A DNA stretch of 64,000 nt. It comes from Sphingomicrobium sp. (GTDB taxonomy: Bacteria; Pseudomonadota; Alphaproteobacteria; Sphingomonadales; Sphingomonadaceae). Shown here one piece after another: positions 33,074-42,036 of this stretch. Below the pieces are notes generated by a model. It ran no database searches, was not told the DNA's origin, and saw nothing but the letters and a program-made list of their open reading frames with translations. The translations under genes were made by a program, and so were the position numbers. The first letter of the stretch is position 1. Each line of letters opens with the position of its first letter. The stretch is taken from positions 1 to 64,000 of the forward strand of contig JAUJOV010000004.1 of NCBI GenBank assembly GCA_030447545.1, written 5' to 3'.

Positions 33074-33925
33074 ATGGCTCGCCTGATCCACCTTTCCGAT
33101 CTTCATTTCGGTGCCCACGATCCGCGGCTGGTCGAGGCGGTCGCCGCCCGCGTCGACGAGGAGAAGCCCGACCTCGTCGTCATCAGCGGCGACTTCACCC
33201 AGCGCGCGCGCACCGCCCAGTTCGAGGAGGCTTGCCGCTTCCTCGACCGGCTTCGCGAAGCGGGTCATGATGTGCTCGCCGTCCCCGGCAACCACGATGT
33301 GCCGCTGTACGACGTGCTCCGCCGCTTCCTCTCGCCGCTGACCCGCTACAAGCGCTTCATCGACGACAGCCTGTGCCCGTTCCACGAGCTTCCCGGGGCT
33401 ACGGTGCTCGGAATCAACACCGCGCGCTCGCTGACCTTCAAGGACGGGCGGATCAGCCACGAGCAGATGAGCTTCATCCGCGACACCTTCGCCCGGACGG
33501 ACCCCGAGGCGATCCGGGTGCTGGTCACGCACCACCCCTTGTTCGCCTTGCCCGTCGGCGAGACAGGCGAGGTCGCGCGCGCGGTCGGCCGCCGCGAGCG
33601 TGCGCTCGACGCGCTCGCCGATGCGGGCGGCGACCTGCTGCGCGCCGGCCCTCAACACACGACCGCGATCCACCGCGCGCGCGCCCACGCGACCCGCGCC
33701 GGGGCGGCGCGGGGCGGTCCGGCGGGCCCCCCGACCTCGACGCGGGTTCGCGACGAGGAGCAGAGCTTCAACCGCATCGACATCGACGGCAAGGCGGTGA
33801 TCCTGACGGTGCAGACGTGGCACGAAGACAGGTTCGCCTCCGCAGCCGAGCAGAGGTTCGAGCTCGAGGACGGCCACTGGCGCATCGCGGGCGCCGAGAA
33901 GAAGCTCGACGAGCCGGCGCACTAA
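33074..33925 (+). CDS. Calcineurin-like metallophosphoesterase
   Basis: 283 residues from ATG 33074. The metal-binding motifs are clear: LSDLHFG, VISGDFTQ, VPGNHDVP, VTHHPLF. The last motif, normally GHxH, should follow DLLRAG but reads GPQHTTAIH. The next 30 residues are Gly/Pro/Arg-rich and unlike the family, before TSTRVRDEEQSFNRIDIDGK resumes a family-like pattern. Two or more compensating indels between about 33655 and 33745 would explain this. It hydrolyses a phosphomonoester or diester, substrate unknown. nadC follows 34 bases later. Confidence 0.85.
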   Translation: MARLIHLSDLHFGAHDPRLVEAVAARVDEEKPDLVVISGDFTQRARTAQFEEACRFLDRLREAGHDVLAVPGNHDVPLYDVLRRFLSPLTRYKRFIDDSLCPFHELPGATVLGINTARSLTFKDGRISHEQMSFIRDTFARTDPEAIRVLVTHHPLFALPVGETGEVARAVGRRERALDALADAGGDLLRAGPQHTTAIHRARAHATRAGAARGGPAGPPTSTRVRDEEQSFNRIDIDGKAVILTVQTWHEDRFASAAEQRFELEDGHWRIAGAEKKLDEPAH

Positions 33926-33959
33926 TGGCTCCAGCGCCCCTCGCTTAGACAAGCGCCCC

Positions 33960-34819
33960 ATGGCCGGCGCCGACACCCAGTTCGACGTGAACGACTTCGT
34001 CCGCGCGCGTGCTCGCCGAGGACCTGGGCTCGGGCGGCGACGTCACGTCGGCCGCGACCATCGCCGCAGACGCGCGCTTTTCGGCCGAGCTCGCCTGCCG
34101 CGAACCGATCACGCTGGCCGGGCTCGAGGTGGCCGCAGCCTTCTTCTGCGCGCTCGACCGGGACGTTCAGATCGAGCGGCTCGCCTCCGACGGCGATGGG
34201 CTCGAAGCAGGCGCGGTCCTGATGCGCCTCGAAGGCAATGCCCGCGCAATGCTGGCCGCCGAGCGCTCGGCGCTCAACACGCTCCAGCATCTGTCGGGCA
34301 TCGCCATTCTCACGCCGATACGTCGATGCGATCGCGGGCACCGGCGCAACCCTGCTCGACACGCGCAAGACCATCCGGGCCTGAGGCTGCTCGACAAATA
34401 TGCGGCGCGCATGGGCGGGGCCGAAAACCACCGGATGCGACTCGACGACGGCGTGCTGATCAAGGACAATCATATCGCGGTCGCCGGCGGGATCGCCGAG
34501 GCGGTGCAGGCCCGCGAAGGCGGCAAGCCTGCGCCTCGCGGTCCAGGTCGAGGTCGACCGGCTCGACCAGATCGAGCCCGCCCTTGAGGCCGGCGCCGAC
34601 CGGCTGCTGCTCGACAATATGCCCCCCGACGTGCTGCGCGACGCGGTTGCGCTGGTCGCCGGCCGCGTGCCGCTCGAGGCATCCGGTGGAGTGACACTCG
34701 AGACCATCCGCGCGATCGCGCAGACCGGCGTCGACTATATCTCCGTGGGCCGCATCACCCAGTCGGCCCCGGCCGTCGACATCGGCCTCGACTACAGGCT
34801 TGCGGCGCCGGACGCTTAG
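33960..34819 (+). CDS. nadC: Nicotinate-nucleotide pyrophosphorylase (several frameshifts)
   Basis: NadC turns quinolinate and PRPP into nicotinate mononucleotide in NAD synthesis. Starting at ATG 33960 (MAGADTQFDVNDFVRA), the protein continues in other frames: LAEDLGSGGDVTSAATIAAD from about 34013, AERSALNTLQHLSGIA, LLDTRKTI near 34360, LLDKYAARMGGAENHRMRLDDGV, KDNHIAVAGG, LEAGADRLLLDNM, and the end VDYISVGRITQSAPAVDIGLDY. At least four one- or two-base shifts occur (near 34012, 34316, 34372, 34530). All conserved segments are present in order, so the true gene is very probably intact and the breaks are sequence errors. Confidence 0.88.
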
Positions 34820-34836
34820 GAACCGCCAACGGGCCA

Positions 34837-36298
34837 GTGAATTGTTCGCATCTGCGTCGCGGCGTCCTATATGGGCGCCGAACCCACTCGGGAGAAACGC
34901 GCGTCAAGGGGCTCCAGCCCATCCAATATGCCGGGCAAGAGGTCTGGCCGCTGATCGAAGGCAAGGGCGTCTCGGCGACAAACCATGCAAGCTCGGGCGC
35001 CTGGGCGGCGGCCGGCGGCATCGGCACGGTCTCGGCGGTCAACGCCGACAGCTACGACCCCGAAGGGCGCATCATCCCCCAGGTCTACCAGGGGATGACC
35101 CGCCGCGAGCGGCACGAGGAGCTGATCCACTACGGCATCGAAGGCGCCGTCGCGCAGATCGAGCGCGCCTATGAGATCGCCGACGGCAAGGGGCTGCTCA
35201 ACGTCAACGTGCTGTGGGAAATGGGCGGCGCGCAGACCATCCTCCACGGCCTGCTCGAGCGCACCCGCGGCAAGGTCGCCGGGGTCACCTGCGGCGCCGG
35301 AATGCCCTACAAGTTGAGCGAGATCGCCGCCTCCTACGGCGTCTATTACCTGCCCATCATCAGTTCGGGCCGCGCCTTCCGCGCGCTGTGGACGCGCGCC
35401 TATTCGAAGGCCGCCGAGTGGCTCGGCGGGGTGGTCTATGAGGATCCATGGCTGGCCGGCGGCCACAATGGCCTCAGCAATGCCGAGGACCCGCGCCAGC
35501 CAGGGGACCTATCCGCGGGTCAAGGAGCTGCGTGAGACCATGAGCGAAGGGGGCATCCCCGACAGCGTCCCGATCGTCATGGCCGGCGGCGTCTGGCGCC
35601 TGGACGAGTGGGAGCACTGGATCGACAATCCCGAGCTCGGCCAGATCGCATTCCAGTTCGGCACCCGCCCGCTGCTCACGCAGGAAAGCCCGATTCCGCC
35701 GGGATGGAAGGAGCGGCTGATGACGCTCGAGGAAGGCGACGTGCTCCTGCACCGCTTTTCGCCCACGGGCTTCTATTCGTCGGCCGTGCGCACGCCCTTC
35801 CTTCGCAACCTCGAAGCGCGCAGCGAGCGCCAGATCGCCTTCACCAAGGAATCGATCGGCGATCATGCGTTCGAGCTCGACGTCGGCATCGGCACCAAGA
35901 AGAATTACTGGGTCACCAAGGGCGACCTGCAGCACGCGCGCGAATGGCATGCCCAAGGCTTCACCCGGGCGATGAAGACCCCCGACGACACGCTCGTGTT
36001 CGTCACTCCGGAGGAAGAGAAGATCATCCGCCGCGACCAGGCCGAATGCATGGGCTGCCTGTCGCAATGCGCCTTCTCGTCCTGGGCCGACAATGAAGAA
36101 TCGACCGGCCGCCTCGCCGACCCGCGGTCTTTCTGCATCCAGAAGACGCTCCAGGACATCGCCCACGGCGGCCATGTCGACGACAATCTGATGTTCGCCG
36201 GCCATTCGGCCTTCCGATTCAAGAGCGACCCCTTCTATTCCAACGGCTTCGTGCCTACGGTGAAGCAATTGGTGGACCGCATCCTGACGGGGGCCTGA
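34837..36298 (+). CDS. Nitronate monooxygenase (one frameshift)
   Basis: About 470 residues. The family core begins KGLQPIQYAGQEVWPLIEG near 34903; the start codon is unclear (GTG 34837 is in frame, but a start at about 34903 fits the family better). FMN-dependent TIM-barrel segments are visible: VSATNHASSGAWAAAGGIGT, VNVLWEMGGAQTIL, AGVTCGAGMPYKLSE, WLAGGHNGLSNAEDP, IVMAGGVWRLDEW, FQFGTRPLLTQESPIP. A C-terminal cysteine motif, CMGCLSQCAFSSW, follows. The frame shifts once near 35497. It oxidises nitronates to carbonyl compounds and nitrite. Confidence 0.88.
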
Positions 36299-36303
36299 GC
36301 CAG

Positions 36304-36776
36304 GTGAAACGGGGGGTAATCGCTGCAGTCATTCTCGCGCTGGCGGTGCCCGCCGCCGCGCAGGACAAGCAGCCGCCCTACTGGGCGTCGATCGCATCGG
36401 GCGAAGCGATGATGCGCACGGGGCCTGGCAGAACTATCCCGGCATCTGGCTGTACAACCGCCGAGACCTGCCGATCCGGGTGGTCAAAACCTACCCCAAC
36501 TGGCGGATGATCGAGGACCCGGACGGCGACCGCGGCTGGATGCTGGTTAGCCTGCTCAGTGACCAGCGCACCGCGATCGTCAGGCCCGGCGACCCGCGCC
36601 CGATCCATGCCGAAGCGTCAGCCACCAGCCCAGTCCGTTATCGGGCCGAACATGGCGTCGTCGGCCGCATCCAACACTGCCGCAACGGCTGGTGCCGCAT
36701 TGCCGTCGGCAGACGCGAAGGCTTCATCAGCACGTCTGACATCTGGGGGGTGGGTGCCAACGAGACTGTCGACTGA
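36304..36776 (+). CDS. Exported SH3-domain protein (one frameshift)
   Basis: From GTG 36304 it has a signal peptide (VIAAVILALAVPAAAQ), then PPYWASIASGEAMMRTGPGR. With one base missing near 36430 it continues NYPGIWLYNRRDLPIRVVKTYPNWRMIEDPDG, GWMLVSLLSDQRTAIV, VGRIQHCRNGWCRIAVGRREGF and SDIWGVG. This is the bacterial SH3 (SH3_4) domain pattern of small periplasmic proteins that may bind peptidoglycan. It follows the nitronate monooxygenase stop by five bases and is convergent with the glutaredoxin-MauE gene three bases away. Confidence 0.82.
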
Positions 36777-36779
36777 TCG

Positions 36780-37549
36780 TCACATCTCAAACAACATGCG
36801 CCCCATCCACAGCGCCATTCCAATCATCATCAGATTCTCGGTCAGCGAGATGAAGCCGAGCGGCACGTTGCTGGATCCGCCGACGCAGGCGCATTTGAGC
36901 TCCCGCTTGTCGACATAGACCGCCTTGAACACCGAGACGGCACCGACAGTGCCGATGAAAAGAGCCATCGGGACGGACAGCCAGTTCAGGGCTCCGGCAA
37001 CCATCAGCACGCCCGCGGTGCCCTCGGCGAACGGGTAAACGTAGCTGTAGGGAACCCACCGTTTCGCCAGCAGATCGTAGTTCAGGAACATGGTCGCGAA
37101 AGATTCGATGTTCTGCAGCTTAAGGAGCGCCAGCACACACATGGAAAAGGCGATGAACCATTCGGCTCCCCGCACCGTGAACAGGCTTCCGGTCACGGCA
37201 TAGCTGGCGGCGAGCGCCATCAGCGCCGTCATCGCGAACAGCGCGGCCACCGGCGTGTAGCTGGTCGCCTTCGGATCGCGGACCGGCTTACCAAGAAACG
37301 CCAGAAGGTCGTCGTAGCCGCCGATACGCTGCCCATCGATGAAGATTTGGGCGTCGTCGCGACGCCGTGCTGCGCCTTGAATGCGTCGGTTTCCTCGCGT
37401 GTCCTCAGATGATGGTCTTCGACGTCGAAGCCCGACCGTTTGAGCATATCGACGGCTTTCAGACCGTAGGGGCAGGTGTGGTGCGGCATGACCATGCGGT
37501 GGATGACCGCCCTGCGCTCACTCTTCGGCGGGTTTGACATGTCCGACAT
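36780..37549 (-). CDS. Glutaredoxin-MauE/DoxX fusion membrane protein (one frameshift)
   Basis: The start is ATG 37549 with AGGAG upstream. The N-terminal 80 residues are a glutaredoxin domain: HRMVMPHHTCPYGLKAVDML with active site CPYG (only the first cysteine kept, as in monothiol glutaredoxins), then GVATTP followed after a one-base shift near 37350 by QIFIDGQRIGGYDDLLAFLG. The C-terminal 160 residues are a MauE-type redox membrane domain with four helices (FAMTALMALAASYAV, WFIAFSMCVLALLKLQ, GVLMVAGALNWLSVPMAL, NLMMIGMALWMG) and a KCACVGG motif. It probably relays electrons or protects thiols across the membrane. A MerR-type promoter lies upstream. Confidence 0.85.
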
Positions 37550-37580
37550 TGCAATCTCCTTGCGGATGAGTCGGCCCTTA

Positions 37581-37610
37581 GATACGGTCCGTACCGCGGT
37601 ACGGAGTCAA
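37581..37610 (-). promoter_or_regulatory. MerR-type promoter/operator of the glutaredoxin-MauE gene
   Basis: On the minus strand TTGACT (-35) is followed by the perfect 16-bp palindrome CCGTACCGCGGTACGG and then GTATCT/TATCTA (-10) after 19-20 bases. The long spacer with a central dyad is the hallmark of promoters activated by MerR-family regulators. It sits about 30 bases before the start codon at 37549. Confidence 0.8.
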
Positions 37611-37612
37611 GG

Positions 37613-37763
37613 CCTGACGATCGCCAGGCTCGCAGCGGCCGCGGGATCGGGCCTCGAGACGGTGCACTTGTAGCAGCGGCGCGGCCTGATCGAGACTCCA
37701 ACGCGTAATGGCGGCATTCGCCGCTACGGCTCCCAACGGCGCGGCGCCTGCGGCATCCAATAG
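37613..37763 (+). pseudogene. MerR-family regulator remnant
   Basis: The frame LTIARLAAAAGSGLETVHL, TAG, QRRGLIETPTRNGGIRRYG reads like the first 40 residues of a MerR winged helix (normally ...VETVRYYQRRGLI...). A TAG stop replaces a tyrosine codon at about 37671, there is no start codon (CTG at 37613), and similarity ends near 37735. The dimerisation and effector parts are absent. It lies immediately beside the intact MerR-type operator, divergent from the glutaredoxin-MauE gene. Confidence 0.7.
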
Positions 37764-37820
37764 GCGCGGGGCGGCGAGCTCCACGCTCGTTCAGATCAGG
37801 AGCTGAACATCTTTCGAACC

Positions 37821-39020
37821 TTAGTCGACCAGCTCGACCGCTACCGCCGTCGCTTCGCCGCCGCCGATGCACAGGCTTGCGACACCGCGCCTCGCGCCGC
37901 GCTGCTTGAGCGCATTGACGAGGGTCACGAGAATGCGCGTTCCGCTGCAGCCGATCGGGTGCCCAAGCGCAGTCGCGCCGCCGTGGATGTTGATCTTCTC
38001 GTGGGGGATGCCGAGGTCCTTCATCGCGAACATCGCGACGCAGGCGAACGCCTCGTTGACTTCCCACAGGTCGACTTCGCCCGCCTTCCAGCCGGCCTTG
38101 GCCAGCACCTTCTCGATTGCGCCGATCGGTGCGACGGTGAACTGCGCGGGCTCCTGCGCATGCGCAGCGGTCGCGACGATTCGCGCGACCGGCTCCAGGC
38201 CCTTTTCCTTCGCCGTGGATTCGCGCGCCAGCACCACCGCGGCGGCGCCGTCGGAGATCGACGAGCTGGTGGCGGCGGTGATCGTCCCTTCCTTGTCGAA
38301 GGCGGGCTTGAGCTGCGGGATCTTGTCAGGGCGCCCGCGACCCGGCGCCTCGTCGGTATCGACGACCGTCTCGCCCTTGCGGCCCTTGATGGTCACCGGG
38401 ACGATCTCGTCGCCGAACCCCCCATTGTCGATCGCGTCCTTCGCCCGGCGCAGGCTCTCGATCGCGTAATTGTCCATCTGCTCGCGGGTCAGCTGATATT
38501 CGTCCGCCGTGCACTGCGCGAAGCTGCCCATCGCGCGGCCCTCGTCATAGGCATCCTCGAGCCCGTCGAGGAACATGTGGTCGTACACCTTGTCGTGGCC
38601 GATGCGCGCACCCGAGCGCATCTTTTTGAGCAAATCGGGCGCGTTGGTCATCGACTCCAGCCCGCCCGCGACGATCACGTCGGCATTGCCGGTGCGGATT
38701 GCCTCGTCGCCCATGATAACCGTCTGCATGCCCGACCCGCATACCTTGTTGACCGTGGTCGCCTGCACCGACTTGGGCAGCCCCGCCTTGAGCGCGGCCT
38801 GCCTGGCCGGCGCCTGGCCAAGGCCCGCGGGAAGCACGCAGCCCATATAGATGCGGTCGATCTCGCCGCCCTCAACGCCCGCGCGCTCGACCGCCGCCTT
38901 GACCGCGGTCGCGCCGAGGTCGGTCGCCGAGGCATCGGCAAGGGCGCCCTGCATCGATCCCATCGGGGTGCGCGCGTAGGAAAGGATTACGGTCGGGTCG
39001 GACGAGAGGGTGCTGGCCAT
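37821..39020 (-). CDS. Acetyl-CoA C-acetyltransferase (thiolase)
   Basis: 399 residues from ATG 39020. The thiolase catalytic residues are all visible: nucleophile cysteine in NKVCGSGMQTV, NEAFA, histidine in GGATALGHPIGCSGTRI, and the second cysteine in ASLCIGGGEATA. It condenses or cleaves acetoacetyl-CoA/acetyl-CoA and is a soluble tetramer in the family. It is divergent from the leucine-degradation operon, whose end product acetoacetate would need this enzyme. No frameshift occurs in this gene, unlike its neighbours. Confidence 0.93.
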   Translation of the reverse strand: MASTLSSDPTVILSYARTPMGSMQGALADASATDLGATAVKAAVERAGVEGGEIDRIYMGCVLPAGLGQAPARQAALKAGLPKSVQATTVNKVCGSGMQTVIMGDEAIRTGNADVIVAGGLESMTNAPDLLKKMRSGARIGHDKVYDHMFLDGLEDAYDEGRAMGSFAQCTADEYQLTREQMDNYAIESLRRAKDAIDNGGFGDEIVPVTIKGRKGETVVDTDEAPGRGRPDKIPQLKPAFDKEGTITAATSSSISDGAAAVVLARESTAKEKGLEPVARIVATAAHAQEPAQFTVAPIGAIEKVLAKAGWKAGEVDLWEVNEAFACVAMFAMKDLGIPHEKINIHGGATALGHPIGCSGTRILVTLVNALKQRGARRGVASLCIGGGEATAVAVELVD

Positions 39021-39125
39021 GGGGTTCTCCGGAGTCGCGGGGGGTGCGCGGGACATAGGCAGTGCGCCCGCCTTGTCCAAGCCCGAGCCGCTCTGCTAGC
39101 GCCGCACCCGGACAGGAGAGCTTAA

Positions 39126-40272
39126 ATGACAGGCCCCGGGCTCGACTTTGCCCTCGGCGAAATGGCCGACGCGATCCGCGAGACGACCGAACGGTTCGCT
39201 CGCGACAAGATCGCGCCGATCGCCGCCGAGATCGACGAAACCGACGAGTTCCCGCAGGCTCTGTGGCCGCAGATGGGCGAGCTCGGCCTCCACGGGATCA
39301 CGGTCGAGGAGGAATGGGGCGGGCTTGGCCTCGGCTATCTCGAGCATGTCGTCGCCCAGGAGGAGGTCGCGCGCGCGTCGGCCTCGGTGGGTCTGAGCTA
39401 CGGCGCCCACTCGAACCTGTGCGTCAACCAGCTCCGCCGCTGGGGCAATGACGAGCAGAAGCGCAAATATCTGCCGCGGCTGATCAGCGGCGAACATGTC
39501 GGAGCCCTCGCGATGAGCGAGGCGGGCGCGGGCAGCGACGTCGTCGGAATGAAGCTCAAGGCCGACAAGTCGGGCAACGGCTACCGCCTCAACGGCACCA
39601 AGTTCTGGATCACCAACGGCCACCATGCGGACACGCTGGTGGTCTACGGCAAGACCGGGGAGGGCCGCGGGATCACGGCCTTCATCATCGAGAAGGGGAT
39701 GGACGGCTTCTCGGTCGGCCAGAAGGTCGACAAGCTCGGGATGCGCGGTTCGCCGACCAGCGAGCTGGTGTTCGAGGACTGCTTCGTCCCGCCCGAGAAC
39801 GTGCTGGGCGAGGAGAATGAAGGGTCGCGGTGCTGATGAGCGGCCTCGACTATGAGCACCGTGCTTGCCGGGATCCAGATCGAGATCATGCAGGCCTGCC
39901 TCGACGTGGTCCTGCCCTACGTCCGCGAACGCAAGCAGTTCGGAAAAGCGATCGGCAGTTTCCAGCTGATGCAGGGCAAGGTCGCGGACATGTACATCGC
40001 GCTGAACAGCGCGCGCGCCTATGCCTACCAGGTCGCCAAGGGTGCGACGCGGGGCAGACGACGCGCTTCGACGCCGCGGGCGCGATCCTGCTCGCATCCG
40101 AGAATGCGGTGCGCGTCGCCAACGAGGCGGTGCAGGCACTGGGCGGCGCCGGCTACACCAAGGACTGGCCGGTCGAGAACAGCGCTATTATCGCGACGCC
40201 AAGCTGCTCGACATCGGCGCGGGCACCAGCTGGATTCGCCGAATGCTCATCGGCCGCGAGCTGATCGGCGCA
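39126..40272 (+). CDS. liuA: Isovaleryl-CoA dehydrogenase (several frameshifts)
   Basis: Starts at ATG 39126 with ACAGGAGAG upstream. It oxidises isovaleryl-CoA to 3-methylcrotonyl-CoA in leucine breakdown. Acyl-CoA dehydrogenase segments: [75 protein letters not shown]. After shifts near 39825 and 39852 it continues [22 protein letters not shown] and [22 protein letters not shown]; after another near 40050, [32 protein letters not shown], and at the end [20 protein letters not shown]. In this sequence no stop separates it from the next gene, probably another indel. Confidence 0.88.
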
Positions 40273-41870
40273 GGCGCTCCGAAGCTCGACACGAAGATCA
40301 ACCGCGACAGCGACGAATATCGCGCGCGCTTCGACCACAATCGGGCGCTCGCCGACAAGCTTCGCGCCGACGTCGCCGAGGCCTCGAACGGAGGGCCCGA
40401 AAAGCACCGCCAGCGCCACGTCGAGCGCGGCAAATTGCTCCCGCGCGACCGCGTCGAGCGACTGCTCGACCGAGGCTCGCCCTTCCTCGAGATCGGCCAG
40501 CTCGCCGCTCACGATCTCTACGATGGCGAGGTTCCCGGCGCCGGCATCATCTGCGGCATCGGCCGGGTGTCGGGCCGACAGGTGATGATCGTGTGCAACG
40601 ACGCGACGGTGAAGGGCGGCACCTATTACCCGCTCACGGTCAAGAAGCATCTGCGCGCGCAGGAAATCGCCGAGCATAACCGCTTGCCGTGCGTCTATCT
40701 GGTCGACTCGGGCGGTGCAACCTTCCGCACCAGGCCGAGGTCTTCCCCGACCGCGATCATTTCGGCCGCATCTTCTACAGCCAGGCGAACATGAGCGCGC
40801 AAGGCATCGCCCAGATCGCCTGCGTGATGGGCAGCTGCACCGCGGGCGGCGCCTACATGCCGGCGATGAGCGACGAGAGCGTGATCGTGCGCAACCAGGG
40901 CACGATCTTCCTCGGCGGTCCGCCGCTGGTCAAAGCCGCGACCGGCGAGGAGATCAGCGCCGAGGACCTCGGCGGCGGCGATTTACATGCGCGTAAGTCG
41001 GGCGTGGTCGACCATCTCGCCGAAAACGACGAACACGCGCTGACGATCGTGCGCGACATCGTCCTCGCACCTCGGCAGCGACACGGGCGCCGACGTCGAG
41101 CTGCGCGAGCCGCGCCCCCTGCGTTCGACCCGCAGGAGCTGTACGGCATCATTCCCGAGGACGTGGGCGCGCCTTATGACGTGCACGAGGTGATCGCGCG
41201 CCTCGTCGACGGCAGCGAGTTCCACGAGTTCAAGCCGCTCTACGGCTCGACACTCGTCACCGGCTTCGCCCCACATCTGGGGAATTCCCGTCGCGATCCT
41301 CGCCAACAACGGCATCCTGTTCTCGAAAGCGCGCTTAAGGGCGCGCATTTCATTGAGCTCGCCGCGCAGCGCCGCATTCCCCTGCTGTTCCTGCAGAACA
41401 TCTCGGGCTTCATGGTCGGCGGCAAATATGAGGCCGAGGGCATCGCCAAGAACGGCGCGAAGCTCGTGACGGCCGTTGCGACCGCGCAGGTGCCCAAGAT
41501 CACCGTCCTGATCGGCGGCAGCTTCGGCGCCGGCAATTACGGCATGGCCGGCCGCGCCTATTCCCCCCGCTTCCTGTTCACCTGGCCCAACTCGCGCATC
41601 AGCGTGATGGGCGGCGAGCAGGCTGCGAGCGTCCTCGCAACGGTCCACCGCGACGCCGACAAATGGACGGACGAGGAAACCGAAGCCTTCAAGGCCCCGA
41701 TCCGCCAGCGCTACGAGGAAGAAGGCAACCCTTGGCACGCGACCTCGCGGCTGTGGGACGACGGGATCATCGACCCCGCCCAGACCCGCGACGTGCTTGG
41801 ACTCGCCTTCGCAGCGACGCTCAACGCGCCGATCCCGGAGCGCCCGCAGTTCGGCGTGTTCCGGATGTGA
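40273..41870 (+). CDS. liuB: Methylcrotonyl-CoA carboxylase beta subunit (several frameshifts)
   Basis: The carboxyltransferase subunit of 3-methylcrotonyl-CoA carboxylase. The family N-terminus (normally MS-) [21 protein letters not shown] begins at 40276 without a start codon, fused in frame to liuA. The body has [52 protein letters not shown], after a shift near 40722 [32 protein letters not shown], after shifts near 41068 and 41272-41325 [40 protein letters not shown], and the C-terminal [16 protein letters not shown]. Two of the breaks compensate each other. Stop at 41870. Confidence 0.88.
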
Positions 41871-41970
41871 GGGTGACGAGCGACCTCGCGTGCCGCTGTC
41901 CTACAGCCGACCTCCTGCGCTAAGGCCGCCGGCGTGACTGCAGTTCGATTCCACAAACCCTCGCTGTCTC

Positions 41971-42008
41971 GCGTGCGCGTACGCGCGGCGCGCGCGCGCG
42001 TACGTGTA
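41971..42008. repeat. Alternating purine-pyrimidine tract (CG/CA-rich)
   Basis: 38 bases of alternating purine and pyrimidine (GCGTGCGCGTACGCGCG then GCGCGCGCGCGCGTACGTGTA), broken once at 41987/41988. Such tracts favour Z-DNA under negative supercoiling and are prone to slippage. It lies in the gap before liuD. Confidence 0.75.
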
Positions 42009-42036
42009 GGGTCGCTGCGTTTGCTGCGTTTCGCGC

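Noticed and set aside
40021..40794. A genuine new fusion enzyme of acyl-CoA dehydrogenase and carboxylase
   Set aside because: The fusion depends on a two-base loss in a region full of indels, and both halves are normally separate, overlapping genes.
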